A stretch of 64,000 bases of DNA from Tessaracoccus caeni (GTDB taxonomy: Bacteria; Actinomycetota; Actinomycetes; Propionibacteriales; Propionibacteriaceae): NCBI RefSeq assembly GCF_029211185.1, contig NZ_JARGDO010000001.1:159414-223413 (forward strand), written 5' to 3'. Numbering within the stretch: position 1 is the stretch's first letter; each line of letters begins with the position of its first letter. Position numbers and translations under genes: made by a program. Shown here in pieces: positions 17,723 to 26,407 of the stretch. The notes under the pieces were generated by a model, which ran no database searches, was not told the origin of the DNA, and was given only the letters and a program-made list of their open reading frames with translations.

Positions 17723-17962
17723 ATGACGACGGTGAACATGCACGAGGCCAAGAGCACTCTCTCCGCTTTGGTGGAGCGGGCGCTGGCAGGCGAACGCATC
17801 ACCATCGCGCGTGCCGGCAAGCCCGCCGTCGACCTGGTGCCCCATGTCGCCGGGGCGGACATCGTGTTCGGCGCCGGCAAGGGAGAGTTCGTTCTCGACA
17901 CCGAGATCTTCGACGGCGTCGACGCCGAGATCCAGGAGATGTTCTACGGGGCCGACGCGTGA
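17723..17962 (+). CDS. vapB: Phd/YefM-type antitoxin
   Basis: 79 residues. The N-terminal MTTVNMHEAKSTLSALVERALAGERITIARAGKPAVDLVP is the Phd/YefM DNA-binding and dimerisation fold; the C-terminal half is the toxin-neutralising arm, rich in Asp, Glu and Phe (FVLDTEIFDGVDAEIQEMFYG). A palindrome abuts the ATG. The GTG of the PIN toxin overlaps its stop by four bases, so the two are translationally coupled. Confidence 0.9.
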   Translation: MTTVNMHEAKSTLSALVERALAGERITIARAGKPAVDLVPHVAGADIVFGAGKGEFVLDTEIFDGVDAEIQEMFYGADA

Positions 17963-18348
17963 TCCTGCTCGACACCAACGCCCTGCTCTGGCTCTATCTG
18001 GACGACCCCCAGCTCGGCCCGGAGTCACGTCGTCAAATCGCCTCCTCCAGCCGGGTCTTCTACTCAGCGATATCGGTCTCAGAGATCGCGATCAAACACC
18101 TGCTCAGGCGCCTCCCCCTCCCCGGCGAAAAGGCCTTCCCTCGCATCTTCGACGACGCGGGCCTCAAAGAACTGCCGTTCACCGCTGCGCACGCACGAGC
18201 TTTGCTCCACGAGCCAGACCTCGCGCGACACGACCCCTTCGACCGTTTCTTGATAGCGCAAGCAGAGACGGAACGTCTGGACTTCCTCACCGCCGACCGA
18301 ACCCTGCTCTCACTCGGCAAACCCTGGATCCACGACGCTCACCTCTGA
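17959..18348 (+). CDS. vapC: PIN domain toxin ribonuclease (VapC-like)
   Basis: 129 residues from a GTG. PIN catalytic acids are visible: Asp5 in MILLDTNALLWL, Glu in SVSEIAIK, Asp in HDPFDRFLIAQA, and the final acid in LDFLTAD. VapC toxins cleave specific RNAs, often tRNA or rRNA, in a metal-dependent way. The LLWL and HDPFDRFLIAQA motifs place it in the subgroup usually paired with Phd-type rather than AbrB-type antitoxins, as here. Confidence 0.93.
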   Translation: MILLDTNALLWLYLDDPQLGPESRRQIASSSRVFYSAISVSEIAIKHLLRRLPLPGEKAFPRIFDDAGLKELPFTAAHARALLHEPDLARHDPFDRFLIAQAETERLDFLTADRTLLSLGKPWIHDAHL

Positions 18349-18363
18349 CGCGGACGGGCGTCG

Positions 18364-19380
18364 CTAGCGGTCGTAGGCGGCAACCAAGGCTTCGAGCTGG
18401 TCGACATGCTCGACGACGAAAGCGCTTTGTTGCGCCAGGTGAATCGCTTGCAGCTTGGTGCGATAGTCGACCTGTTCCGCGCAAGACACATCCGCCACCG
18501 CCTGAGTGACTTCCTTCTCCCGGAAGGCATCCCTCACCGCCTCTCCGGGCTCCTGGGGTTCGCCAGGAACGACTTCTACCGCGTTTCCGCCATCCGCCTG
18601 CCCCGGGGCATGACCGTGAAGTTCCTCAGCCGCGAGCTCTTGAATGTACTCACGGGCTTCTTCTCGGCCGGCGAAGGTAAAGCCCTTCTCTCGCATGCAG
18701 GCCGCCCACTCGCCGCCCAACGCGACAACCTCATCGGTGCGCTCAGGCCTCGCGTAGATCGCGTCGGCCTGATCGATCAGCTCGACGAAGTCCGGGTCGG
18801 CGTACGGCTCGTCTTTCGACACCTCAAAAGACGCCTTGCCATCGCAGCCACGCGTCTCGCTCCAGTGCGTATCTTGGTCGTCGGAGGCGTCGTCACCATG
18901 GCCGAGCAGCGCCTTGTAGTAGGCCGCTAGCTCCAACTCGCCCAGCGAGCCGACGTACTCAGCGTTCGGATCCACCCACTCGGTTCCGCTGGTTGTGGAC
19001 TCGTCAACCATCGTCGGTGATTCGACGATGCCGTAGCCGTATTGCTGCGCGTAATCCATCGTGTCCCGCGTCGCTCCCCCGCCCAACTCCTCGAAGGTCA
19101 GGGGAGGCGCCGCGTAGTCGTCCTCGTGCCACGGCCGAGGGGCGTACTCGAACCCAAGACCGGCCATGCACTCGGCGATCAGCTGCTCCCGCTCGACGTG
19201 ATCCGCCTTCTCCACCTCGAGCCGCGACTCATCCGCACCCCACATCACCCGGATGTAGTCCGCGAGGGGGCGAGCATCCTCGTCGCGGTCGCCCTCACCA
19301 GAGCAGCCCACGAAGAGACTCCCGAGCAGCGCGACGAGGGCAAGATTTCGGACGAAACGGCGATGGGCGAGGTGAGGCAT
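18364..19380 (-). CDS. Lipoprotein of unknown function, third gene of a sigma-factor operon
   Basis: 338 residues. A lipoprotein signal ends LLGSLFVGC with Cys26. The mature part is acidic and carries several spaced cysteines (ECMAGLGFEY, TRGCDGKASF, AACMREKGFTF, VSCAEQV), which may form disulfides outside the cell. The paired ECMAGLG/ACMREKGF segments resemble the repeated C-M-x-x-x-G motif of actinobacterial surface lipoproteins of unknown role. It follows the sigma factor and its membrane partner after a 69-base gap. Confidence 0.8.
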   Translation of the reverse strand: MPHLAHRRFVRNLALVALLGSLFVGCSGEGDRDEDARPLADYIRVMWGADESRLEVEKADHVEREQLIAECMAGLGFEYAPRPWHEDDYAAPPLTFEELGGGATRDTMDYAQQYGYGIVESPTMVDESTTSGTEWVDPNAEYVGSLGELELAAYYKALLGHGDDASDDQDTHWSETRGCDGKASFEVSKDEPYADPDFVELIDQADAIYARPERTDEVVALGGEWAACMREKGFTFAGREEAREYIQELAAEELHGHAPGQADGGNAVEVVPGEPQEPGEAVRDAFREKEVTQAVADVSCAEQVDYRTKLQAIHLAQQSAFVVEHVDQLEALVAAYDR

Positions 19381-19449
19381 ATGGTGCTTCCTTATCGAGA
19401 CTCGGTCACCCGCTTATACGCGTCGACGCGCCCCGGCGTGACACGCCAC

Positions 19450-20217
19450 CTACTGACGGGCGATGGCTTCAAGCAGCGGATCCCAGTCGTCCGATGACAG
19501 AATCCGGACGATCTCCTCCTCTGTTCGAGGCAGCCCCCATTCGTCCGGCGCATGATCGTCCTTGGGGACCCAATGGACGTTGGTGAGGATGAGCCTGACG
19601 TCACCGGACTCATGGCGTACCCATATGACTTCGCGCAGTTCCTCGTCGCCAATCGTCTGCCGATCGATGACGGTCTTGAACCAGATGTCGGGATCGGCGG
19701 CGATCCGTCGGTACCCGTCGTCCCGCGGCGGGAGTCCATCAGGATCGAACCGCACCTCGAGGAAGCCGTTGGACATCTCATCGCCATCTTCGACGTAGAA
19801 CGGGAGGCGGTAGAAATGACCGCCGCCCTCGTAAGGCAGCTTCTTCTCCAGGACACTCTCGTCATCCAGGATCGGAGGCACGAGAGTGGCCTCGGGAAAA
19901 TACCGCTGCGTGACCCCTTGGATTGCTTCCGCGACCGCGGGGTCTACGTCGTCCGGCCCGCGAAACTCCGATGCAGCCGGACTAGCGGGTGGGGTCGCGA
20001 CACGGCTGATCGACGGTGTCCCGGCGGGCTGGCTCGCGCGTCGATCCAGGTCGGCGAGCGACAGCACGCCCGCACCGACGCCGGCGATGAGAACGACCGC
20101 GGCCACGCCGGAAACGACATACCGGACGGCCAGCCTTCGCCGACCCGCACGCATCGCGCGGCGCACGACATCGGAGGTCTCCTGTGGATTCAGGTCGGGG
20201 ATGGACGGGTGTTTCAT
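19450..20217 (-). CDS. Single-pass membrane protein, likely sigma-factor partner
   Basis: 255 residues. A 30-residue basic cytoplasmic tail (MKHPSIPDLNPQETSDVVRR) precedes one membrane segment (about 31-53, VRYVVSGVAAVVLIAGVGAGVLS) and an outer domain with YEGGGHFYRLPFYVEDGDE. It starts ten bases after the sigma-factor stop, the usual place for an anti-sigma factor or sensor. No zinc motif or known domain is recognised. Confidence 0.75.
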   Translation of the reverse strand: MKHPSIPDLNPQETSDVVRRAMRAGRRRLAVRYVVSGVAAVVLIAGVGAGVLSLADLDRRASQPAGTPSISRVATPPASPAASEFRGPDDVDPAVAEAIQGVTQRYFPEATLVPPILDDESVLEKKLPYEGGGHFYRLPFYVEDGDEMSNGFLEVRFDPDGLPPRDDGYRRIAADPDIWFKTVIDRQTIGDEELREVIWVRHESGDVRLILTNVHWVPKDDHAPDEWGLPRTEEEIVRILSSDDWDPLLEAIARQ

Positions 20218-20226
20218 GGTGACTCC

Positions 20227-20712
20227 TCAGACCGGTCGGGCCAGGTGCGAGCTGTTGCGCAGCTTTGCCAACGCGCGCGAGGCGGTCTTGCGGACCCAGA
20301 CCTCGGAGCGGTCGAGGAGCTGGGCGACCTCGGACGCCGGAAGCCCCTCGCTGTAGCGGGCGACGACGACAGCGCGTTCGGCCGGCTTGAGCCGACGCAT
20401 GGCTCGCACGAGATCGATCGAGCTCTCCACATCGAGATCGGGCGCGACAAGCTGGGGAAAGGCATCGGTGACCAGCTCACCAGAGCTCTTGAGCCGGCGC
20501 TTCGACACGAACAGCCGATACAGCGTCTGTTTGGCGTAGGCCGTCGGTTGGGCGGTCTCGTCGATATGCGACCAGTGGACATACATCTTCGTCAGTGTCT
20601 CCTGCACGAGGTCTTCCGCCAGTTGGCGATCGGCGATCAGCACGACGGCATGCCGAAAGAGAGGGCCGGTGGCGCTGAGCGCCCAGCTTTCGAACTCGTC
20701 ACGGTGCGCCAT
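20227..20712 (-). CDS. SigE-family ECF sigma factor
   Basis: 161 residues. It opens MAHRDEFESWALSATGPLFRHA, then region 2 with LAEDLVQETLTKMYVHWSHID, and region 4 LKPAERAVVVARYSEGLPASEVAQLLDRSEVWVRKTASRALAKLR. This short two-region layout is the SigE-like ECF subgroup of Actinobacteria. It heads a minus-strand operon with a membrane protein and a lipoprotein, suggesting response to an envelope signal. Confidence 0.92.
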   Translation of the reverse strand: MAHRDEFESWALSATGPLFRHAVVLIADRQLAEDLVQETLTKMYVHWSHIDETAQPTAYAKQTLYRLFVSKRRLKSSGELVTDAFPQLVAPDLDVESSIDLVRAMRRLKPAERAVVVARYSEGLPASEVAQLLDRSEVWVRKTASRALAKLRNSSHLARPV

Positions 20713-21096
20713 GCAAACCTTCCGTCGCCTCCTCTACGCCACGGAGCGGACGTTTCGTGACAAGCAGATCACGAGCACAGGCAGACGACGAACCCACCCC
20801 TGAGCTACTCGCATGACTCACCCTGACCGACGATGACACAGGTGACCATTTAACTCATATATCTATCACCAAAACCAACGGTTAGAAATACGAATACCAC
20901 CACGTGCGGAATTTATTCCGGCCGCGTCCGCAACAACGAAGAACGCATCGAGAAAGAGGGGAGGGAAACCGGAGAATCGGGCGTATTCCAGCCTCCACAA
21001 GCGGGCCTTGCACCTTTTCTCAGGAGCCTGCCCGAACGTGCGTGAACTGGTAAACCAGTATTAACGAAACGGGTCAACACCCCAATGGAGGGCACT
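20713..21096. other. Intergenic region between sigma operon and glpA
   Basis: About 380 bases without a convincing gene, more AT-rich than its surroundings (for example around 20850-20900). It should hold the promoter of the sigma operon on the minus strand and of glpABC on the plus strand. The only clear signal I see is the palindrome at 21046-21059 and a TATTAA beside it. Confidence 0.6.
21046..21059. promoter_or_regulatory. Candidate operator before glpABC
   Basis: ACTGGT-AA-ACCAGT, a perfect 14-bp palindrome; its core TGGTAAACCA fits the TGG-N5-CCA style of GntR/FadR-type sites. A TATTAA that could serve as a -10 element overlaps its right end, which suits repression. No matching regulator gene is in the window. 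Confidence 0.5.
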
Positions 21097-22680
21097 GTGA
21101 AGACCATTGACGCAGACGTGGTTGTGATCGGCGGAGGGTCCACCGGCGTGGGCGTCGTCCGCGACGCTGCTATGCGCGGATTCAAGGCGGTGCTCGTCGA
21201 GCGCGCCGACTTGGGACAGGGCACGACGGGACGCTTCCACGGCCTGCTGCACTCCGGCGGACGCTACGTCGTCTCAGACCCGGAGTCGGCGACCGAGTGC
21301 GCCGAGGAGAACGTGATCCTCAAGCGCATCCAGGCCGACGCCATCGAGGACACCGGAGGTCTCTTCGTCACCACCGCGGTGGACGCGGAGGACTTCGCCG
21401 ACGGGTACGCCGCAGCGTGCGTGAAGGCGAAGGTGCCCATCGAGGAGATCAGCCTCAAGGAGGCATTCCGTCGCGAGCCGTTGCTGAATCGCGGCAGCAA
21501 GCGCGCCTTCGCCGTCGAGGACGGCACGATCGACGGCTGGAAGCTGGTGTGGGGCGCGGTGCGAAGCGCCGAGCAGTACGGCGGCACCATCCTCACCTAC
21601 CACTCGGTGACCAAGATCGAACACCAGGCCGGCCAGGCCACCGCCGTCACCTGCCTCGATCGTCGCAGCGGCGAGACCGTCCGGATCGGCTGCCACTTCG
21701 TGCTGAACTGTGCCGGACCCTGGGGCGGACAGATCGCCGCCATGGCCGGCTGTCACGACGTCGAGGTGGTGCCCGGCGCGGGCATCATGATCGCGATGAA
21801 CCACCGCCTCACCCAGTCGGTGCTCAACCGCTGCATCTACCCGGCCGACGGCGACATCCTGGTGCCGGCGCACCCCGTCTGCATCATCGGAACCACCGAC
21901 CACAAGGCCGGGCACGCCGACGACCTGCCCATCCCGCGCGATCAGGTGCAGCAGATGCTCGACGCGGGCGAGGAGATGATCCCCGGCTTCCGCAAGGCTC
22001 GCGCGATCCACGCGTGGGCCGGCGCGCGGCCGCTGGTGAAAGACTCGCGCGTCTCCGCCGAGGACACCCGGCACATGGCGCGCGGCATGTCGATCATCGA
22101 CCACGAGCACCGCGACGGGCTCAAGGGCCTGCTGACCATCGCGGGCGGCAAGCTCACCACCTACCGCCTGATGGCCGAGCGCATCGTCGACGTGATGTGC
22201 GATCAGCTCGGCGAGAAGCGCGAATGCCGCACCGCCGACGAGCCGGTGCCCGGCTCCGAAGACCGCAAGCTCTACGCCCTCAACCGGCGCCTGGAGCAGG
22301 TGGAGACCGGCACCAAGGCGCCGTCGGGTCAGCAGATCATCTGCGAATGCGAGTTGGTCACGCGCAAGAAACTGATCGAGGCGATGAACGACCTCACCGA
22401 GTTCAACCTCGACGACCTGCGCCGCCAGGTGCGCCTGGGTATGGGGCCTTGTCAGGGCGGGTTCTGCGCGTCGCGCGCCACGGGCATCGCCCATCAGCGC
22501 GACGACATCGACGCCGAACACGCGTCGGAACTGCTGCGGGGCTTCCTCAAGAACCGCTGGATCGGGATCTGGCCGATCCTGCACGGCGAGCAGGTGCGCC
22601 AGACCGCGCTGGACAGCTGGATCTTCGAAGGCACGCTCGACCTCGAGCATCTTCCCGAGCCGGAAAGGCAGGTCGTCTGA
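21097..22680 (+). CDS. glpA: Anaerobic glycerol-3-phosphate dehydrogenase subunit A
   Basis: 527 residues from the GTG at 21097, preferred over the ATG at 21085 because GGAGGG lies between them and the protein then begins MKTIDADVVVIGGGSTG like other GlpA proteins. FAD-binding GGGSTG, substrate-site residues in GRFHGLLHSGGRYV, TIAGGKLTTYRLMAE, and a C-terminal BFD-like [2Fe-2S] domain with CECELVTRKKL and LGMGPCQGGFC. GlpABC oxidises glycerol-3-phosphate to dihydroxyacetone phosphate and feeds electrons to menaquinone. Stop overlaps glpB. Confidence 0.95.
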   Translation: MKTIDADVVVIGGGSTGVGVVRDAAMRGFKAVLVERADLGQGTTGRFHGLLHSGGRYVVSDPESATECAEENVILKRIQADAIEDTGGLFVTTAVDAEDFADGYAAACVKAKVPIEEISLKEAFRREPLLNRGSKRAFAVEDGTIDGWKLVWGAVRSAEQYGGTILTYHSVTKIEHQAGQATAVTCLDRRSGETVRIGCHFVLNCAGPWGGQIAAMAGCHDVEVVPGAGIMIAMNHRLTQSVLNRCIYPADGDILVPAHPVCIIGTTDHKAGHADDLPIPRDQVQQMLDAGEEMIPGFRKARAIHAWAGARPLVKDSRVSAEDTRHMARGMSIIDHEHRDGLKGLLTIAGGKLTTYRLMAERIVDVMCDQLGEKRECRTADEPVPGSEDRKLYALNRRLEQVETGTKAPSGQQIICECELVTRKKLIEAMNDLTEFNLDDLRRQVRLGMGPCQGGFCASRATGIAHQRDDIDAEHASELLRGFLKNRWIGIWPILHGEQVRQTALDSWIFEGTLDLEHLPEPERQVV

Positions 22681-24005
22681 TGCGCGACGCAGTGGTGATC
22701 GGAGCCGGACTCGCGGGCCTCGTCGCAGCGGCCCGCCTGCTGGAACAAGGCATGTCGGTGACGCTGGTCAGCAAGGGCCTGGGCGGCCTGCAGCTGGGTC
22801 AGGGAACCGTCGACTATCTGGGCTATGCGCCCGAATATGTGGAGGATCCGCGCGCGGCGATCGACGGGATCGACGACGAGTCGCACCCGTATGCGCCGTT
22901 CTCGGCCGACGACGTCGACCAGGCCACCGCCTGGATCCGCCGGGTGGTGGGCGAGGATCTGTTGGTCGGCGACGGGAGGTCGAACTACCGCCTGCCCACC
23001 GCCGTCGGGGCGCTTCGTCCGACCGCGCTCCCCCAGCCGTCCATGGTGGCTGGGCAACCGCGCGGCAAGAGCATCGTGCTGGTTGGCCTCGACCGGCTCA
23101 AGGACTTCTACCCCGACCTGGTGGCCGAGAACCTCCGCCGGCAGGCCAACCCCGACGGCTCGCCCATCCGGGCGCGCGCGGTGCACGTCGACGTGATGGT
23201 GCGCGACGGCGAGGTGGACTCCTCGGGGCTCCAGTTCGCCCGCGCGCTCGACGATCCCGCCAAGCGCGCCGAGCTGTGCCGCCTGGTGGCGCCGCTCCTC
23301 CGGGAGGACGAGGTGGTCGGCTTCCCGGCGGTGCTCGGCCTGGCCGATCACGACGCGTGGAGGGACGTCGCCGCGCGTCTTGGCCACGAGGTGTTCGAGG
23401 TGCCGCTCCAGCCGCCGTCGGTGCCGGGCATGCGGCTGAACGAGCGCCTGACGCGACTGGTGAAGTCGGGCATGCGGGGCATCGACGCGATCCGTTCGGT
23501 GCCGGGCGAGACCGGCGTCGTCGCGTCGCGGGCTCGGCTTATTCTCGGCGCACACGTCACCGGATTCGAGGCCGAGGGCGGCCGGATCGCGTCGGTGACG
23601 GTGGCCAGCGCGGGTCGTCCCCGGACGATCGAGGCGCGGCAGTTCGTGCTGGCGACCGGCGGCTTCGAGTCGGGCGGCCTGGCCATGGACTCCTATGGCG
23701 CCGTCTCCGAGACGCTGGTCGGCCTTCCGCTGCACGGCGTCGTCGCTGAGCTGGTGCACGGCGACTACTGGGGCGAGCAGCCCGTTTTCAAGGTGGGCGT
23801 CAGGGTGGACGGCGAGATGCGTCCGGTGGATGACACCGGCGACGTCGTCTACTCCAACCTGCGCGCCGCCGGCGGCGTCATCGGCGGATCGATCCGGTGG
23901 CGCGAGAAGTCGGGCGACGGCATCGCCCTGCTGACCGCCCTGCGCGCCGCCGACAGCATCGTCGGCGCACACACATCCGCTTCGACCGTTGGGAGCAGCA
24001 CATGA
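22680..24005 (+). CDS. glpB: Anaerobic glycerol-3-phosphate dehydrogenase subunit B
   Basis: 441 residues from the ATG at 22680 that overlaps the glpA stop. FAD-binding MRDAVVIGAGLAGLVAAARL at the start, a GlpB-like middle with VGFPAVLGLADHD and VPGMRLNERL, and a C-terminal FAD segment with FVLATGGFESGGL and a late NLRAAGGVIGGS. GlpB is the flavoprotein partner in the GlpABC complex. Its stop overlaps the glpC ATG. The start is fixed by coupling and homology. Confidence 0.94.
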   Translation: MRDAVVIGAGLAGLVAAARLLEQGMSVTLVSKGLGGLQLGQGTVDYLGYAPEYVEDPRAAIDGIDDESHPYAPFSADDVDQATAWIRRVVGEDLLVGDGRSNYRLPTAVGALRPTALPQPSMVAGQPRGKSIVLVGLDRLKDFYPDLVAENLRRQANPDGSPIRARAVHVDVMVRDGEVDSSGLQFARALDDPAKRAELCRLVAPLLREDEVVGFPAVLGLADHDAWRDVAARLGHEVFEVPLQPPSVPGMRLNERLTRLVKSGMRGIDAIRSVPGETGVVASRARLILGAHVTGFEAEGGRIASVTVASAGRPRTIEARQFVLATGGFESGGLAMDSYGAVSETLVGLPLHGVVAELVHGDYWGEQPVFKVGVRVDGEMRPVDDTGDVVYSNLRAAGGVIGGSIRWREKSGDGIALLTALRAADSIVGAHTSASTVGSST

Positions 24006-25264
24006 GCGTTCGAGTTGACACCCCGCCGTGCGGCGGCGCCGAGATCATCGACCTGGAGCACCTGACGCTGCGCGCCTCCCTCGACGCCTGCGTGAAGTGC
24101 ACGATCTGCGAGACGCAGTGCCCGGTGGCGCGCGTGACGCCGCTGTTCCCTGGGCCTAAGTTCGTCGGTCCGCAGGCTGAGCGTTTCCGGGGCTCCGAGA
24201 TCTCCGTCGACGAGTCGATCGACTACTGCTCCTCGTGCGGCACCTGCACGACGGTGTGCCCGCAGGGCGTGAAGGTGGCCGAGATCAACCACCACGCCCG
24301 CACGGCGATGAAGCAGCAGAAGGGCATCCCGCTGCGCGATCGCCTGATCTCGCGCACGACGCTGATGGGCATGGTGATGACCCCCTTCGCTCCGATCGCC
24401 AACTGGGCGCTGCGCCAAGCGTGGATCCGGGTGCTGGTGGAGAAGGTGATCGGCATCGCGCGCCACGCCCCTATGCCCATCGCCCAGCCGCAGACCTTCG
24501 ACGCCTGGTTCAAGCGGCATACCCCGCACCCCAACTCCGGGCCGCGCGGCCAGGTGATCTTCTTCCACGGCTGCGCCGGCGAGTACTTCGAGGTGGAAAC
24601 CTCCATCCGCTCCGTCCAGCTGCTCGAGTTCCTGGGCTACGAGGTGCTGAACCCGAGGCACGGCTGCTGCGGCCTGGCGCTGCAGTCGAACGGCCTGTAC
24701 GACGACGCGAGGAAGTACGTTTCGAAGCTCACCACAGACCTGCGCAGCGTCAACCGGGATGCCCCCATCGTGACGGCGTCCGGTTCGTGCGGCGGCCAGC
24801 TGAAGCACGAGGCGCACGAGATCCTGGGCATGAACGACGAGGCCCTGCAGGACGTCACCTATCGCACGTGGGACATCTGCGAGTTCATCCTGGAGCTCGA
24901 CGACCGGGGCGAGCTGCCCGATCGAGTCCAGGCTTATGAGGCCACGATCCCCTACCACGCGCCTTGTCAGCTGAAGAGCACCGGCATGGGGATGCCGGCC
25001 ATCAACCTGATGGAGCTGGTGCCGGGGGTCACCGTCGTCGAGTCGGAGCAGCCTTGCTGCGGCATCGCCGGCACCTACGGCTTGAAGAAGGAGAAGTACG
25101 AGATCGCGCAGGCCGTCGGCAAGCCCGTCTTCGATTTCATCCAGCGGGTCAACCCCGAGATTGCCGCCTGCGACACCGAGACCTGCCGCTGGCAGCTACG
25201 AACCGCCACCGGAGCCAACGTCGTCCACCCCATCTGGCTGCTCCACCACGCCTACAGCCTGTGA
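24002..25264 (+). CDS. glpC: Anaerobic glycerol-3-phosphate dehydrogenase subunit C
   Basis: 420 residues from the ATG at 24002. Two ferredoxin-type cluster motifs, CVKCTICETQCP (about 31-42) and CSSCGTCTTVCP (about 75-86), are followed by two CCG domains: HGCCGLAL with SGSCGGQLK, and CCGIAGTYGLKKEKY with CDTETCRWQL. GlpC links GlpAB to the membrane quinone pool. The hydrophobic stretch near 112-150 may mediate membrane contact. It is the last gene of the operon, followed by the concentric palindrome at 25289. Confidence 0.95.
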   Translation: MSVRVDTPPCGGAEIIDLEHLTLRASLDACVKCTICETQCPVARVTPLFPGPKFVGPQAERFRGSEISVDESIDYCSSCGTCTTVCPQGVKVAEINHHARTAMKQQKGIPLRDRLISRTTLMGMVMTPFAPIANWALRQAWIRVLVEKVIGIARHAPMPIAQPQTFDAWFKRHTPHPNSGPRGQVIFFHGCAGEYFEVETSIRSVQLLEFLGYEVLNPRHGCCGLALQSNGLYDDARKYVSKLTTDLRSVNRDAPIVTASGSCGGQLKHEAHEILGMNDEALQDVTYRTWDICEFILELDDRGELPDRVQAYEATIPYHAPCQLKSTGMGMPAINLMELVPGVTVVESEQPCCGIAGTYGLKKEKYEIAQAVGKPVFDFIQRVNPEIAACDTETCRWQLRTATGANVVHPIWLLHHAYSL

Positions 25265-25288
25265 GCAGATGGCCTGCCAGCCTCGTCG

Positions 25289-25420
25289 GTTATCGAGGCT
25301 GAATCCGTCAGCGCCCGAGCGGTTCAGGCATCAGCGGGGTTGTCAATGTCAGCATGCTGACGCCCACAACCCCGCTAACGCGAGATGACGGAGTCACTGA
25401 ACGGATTCAGCCTCGCTAAC
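25289..25420. repeat. Three-tier concentric palindrome downstream of glpC
   Basis: Three inverted repeats share the same centre (between 25354 and 25355). Outer: CGAGGCTGAATCCGT (25294-25308) with its exact complement at 25401-25415, extendable by GTTA/TAAC across one mismatch. Middle: AGCGGGGTTGT (25333-25343) with 25366-25376. Inner: GTCAGCATGCTGAC (25348-25361). It could end glp transcription, but there is no T-run, and the size and symmetry exceed an ordinary terminator. No coding sequence lies in it. Confidence 0.8.
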
Positions 25421-25538
25421 CCTCAACGCGTCTCACGCGTGATACATCGACTCAAGAACCGGCTAGCGCGGCGGTGGAATAGTCGCCCCGGCGTCGTGGT
25501 TGACTGGGAGAGGAGCCAAGTCACCACGGAGGTGCCGA

Positions 25539-25745
25539 ATGACGACGACGCTGGAACGCGACGACGACAAGGCGACGGGCCTGATCGCTTGGTCTGACCC
25601 GCGCGACGATATCGAGATCGGTGTGCTGATGGCCAACGGCCGGCTTGCTCCGCGCTCCTTCGCCACCCGCGAGGAGGCCGAGGCCTGGGCCACGGACGGG
25701 GAACGAGTGGTCGAGTACAACCGGATCTGCGCCTGCGATGTGTGA
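25539..25745 (+). CDS. Small hypothetical protein (68 aa)
   Basis: ATG at 25539 with CGGAGG seven bases before. The 68-residue acidic product (MTTTLERDDDKATGLIAW...) has no membrane segment; it contains PRSFATREEAEAWATDGE and ends with a CxC (ICACDV). Its F-A-T-REEAEAW stretch resembles FDSQRAAEEW of the small protein at 2724, perhaps a shared short fold. It ends five bases before the convergent gene's stop. I do not recognise the family. Confidence 0.6.
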   Translation: MTTTLERDDDKATGLIAWSDPRDDIEIGVLMANGRLAPRSFATREEAEAWATDGERVVEYNRICACDV

Positions 25746-25750
25746 TCCCA

Positions 25751-26407
25751 TCATCGAGATCCCGTTCGCACGTGCCATCGCTGGCCATCCGCGCGGAGCT
25801 GCTCGGCCGGGGTGACTGCGTAGTCGGCCATGTAGTCGAAGACCCCTCGGAGGGCGACGCGGGCAGGGTCGCGGTAATAGTCACGCTGGGCTGCCGGGAA
25901 CTCGTCGAAGGTTCCAGCAAAGTCGAACGCCCAGGTGAACATGTCCTTGGGCTCGTCGCGCACCGCAAACAGGCAGTGAAAACCATAGGCCTCGCGGACC
26001 TCGACGATCCGCCGCCAGATCTCCAGGAACTCGTCCCACCTCCCGACGATCGAGTAGCGGCGCGTGATCGCGATCCGCCCGCGAACCGACTCGGCTGTGG
26101 CCTCGGTCAGCCGCTCCACGCCAACCGGACGAACCAACGCATTGCGGAAGACATGGGGCGCTGCTTCGGCCGTGAGGCCGGCCGTTCTTGGGTCTGCCGC
26201 CAGCGCCGACTCCCCCGCTTCAGGATCGGGATGCGAGTACAGCCAGGTCAGCTTGGGTTCGGCATGAGTCTCAAGGAACAGCCGGTGGCTCGTGAATCCA
26301 TGCTCGCGACGCAGCGCGACGACTCGCGGCAGGATCTCGAGGTAGGCGTCGAGGTGGCGCGGCTTGACCGAGAAACGATGCAGCACCATGGTCTCCCGAG
26401 ACGTCAT
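25751..26407 (-). CDS. NIPSNAP-like tandem dimeric alpha/beta-barrel protein
   Basis: 218 residues built from two similar halves: VLHRFSVKPRHLDAYLEILPRVVALRREHGF at 8-38 and ITRRYSIVGRWDEFLEIWRRIVEVREAYGF at about 114-143, each followed by a strand-rich part (LTWLYSHPD; MFTWAFDFAG). This is the pattern of duplicated NIPSNAP/Dabb-type ferredoxin-like domains. Catalytic residues cannot be assigned. It stands alone, converging on the gene at 25539. Confidence 0.65.
   Translation of the reverse strand: MTSRETMVLHRFSVKPRHLDAYLEILPRVVALRREHGFTSHRLFLETHAEPKLTWLYSHPDPEAGESALAADPRTAGLTAEAAPHVFRNALVRPVGVERLTEATAESVRGRIAITRRYSIVGRWDEFLEIWRRIVEVREAYGFHCLFAVRDEPKDMFTWAFDFAGTFDEFPAAQRDYYRDPARVALRGVFDYMADYAVTPAEQLRADGQRWHVRTGSR

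Noticed and set aside
22494-23972. 492-codon minus-strand frame opposite glpB
   Set aside because: Antisense of glpB with its flavin motifs; composition is that of a shadow frame.
25289-25420. Insertion sequence remnant at the concentric palindrome
   Set aside because: No transposase fragment or flanking target duplication visible; kept as a structure of unknown nature.
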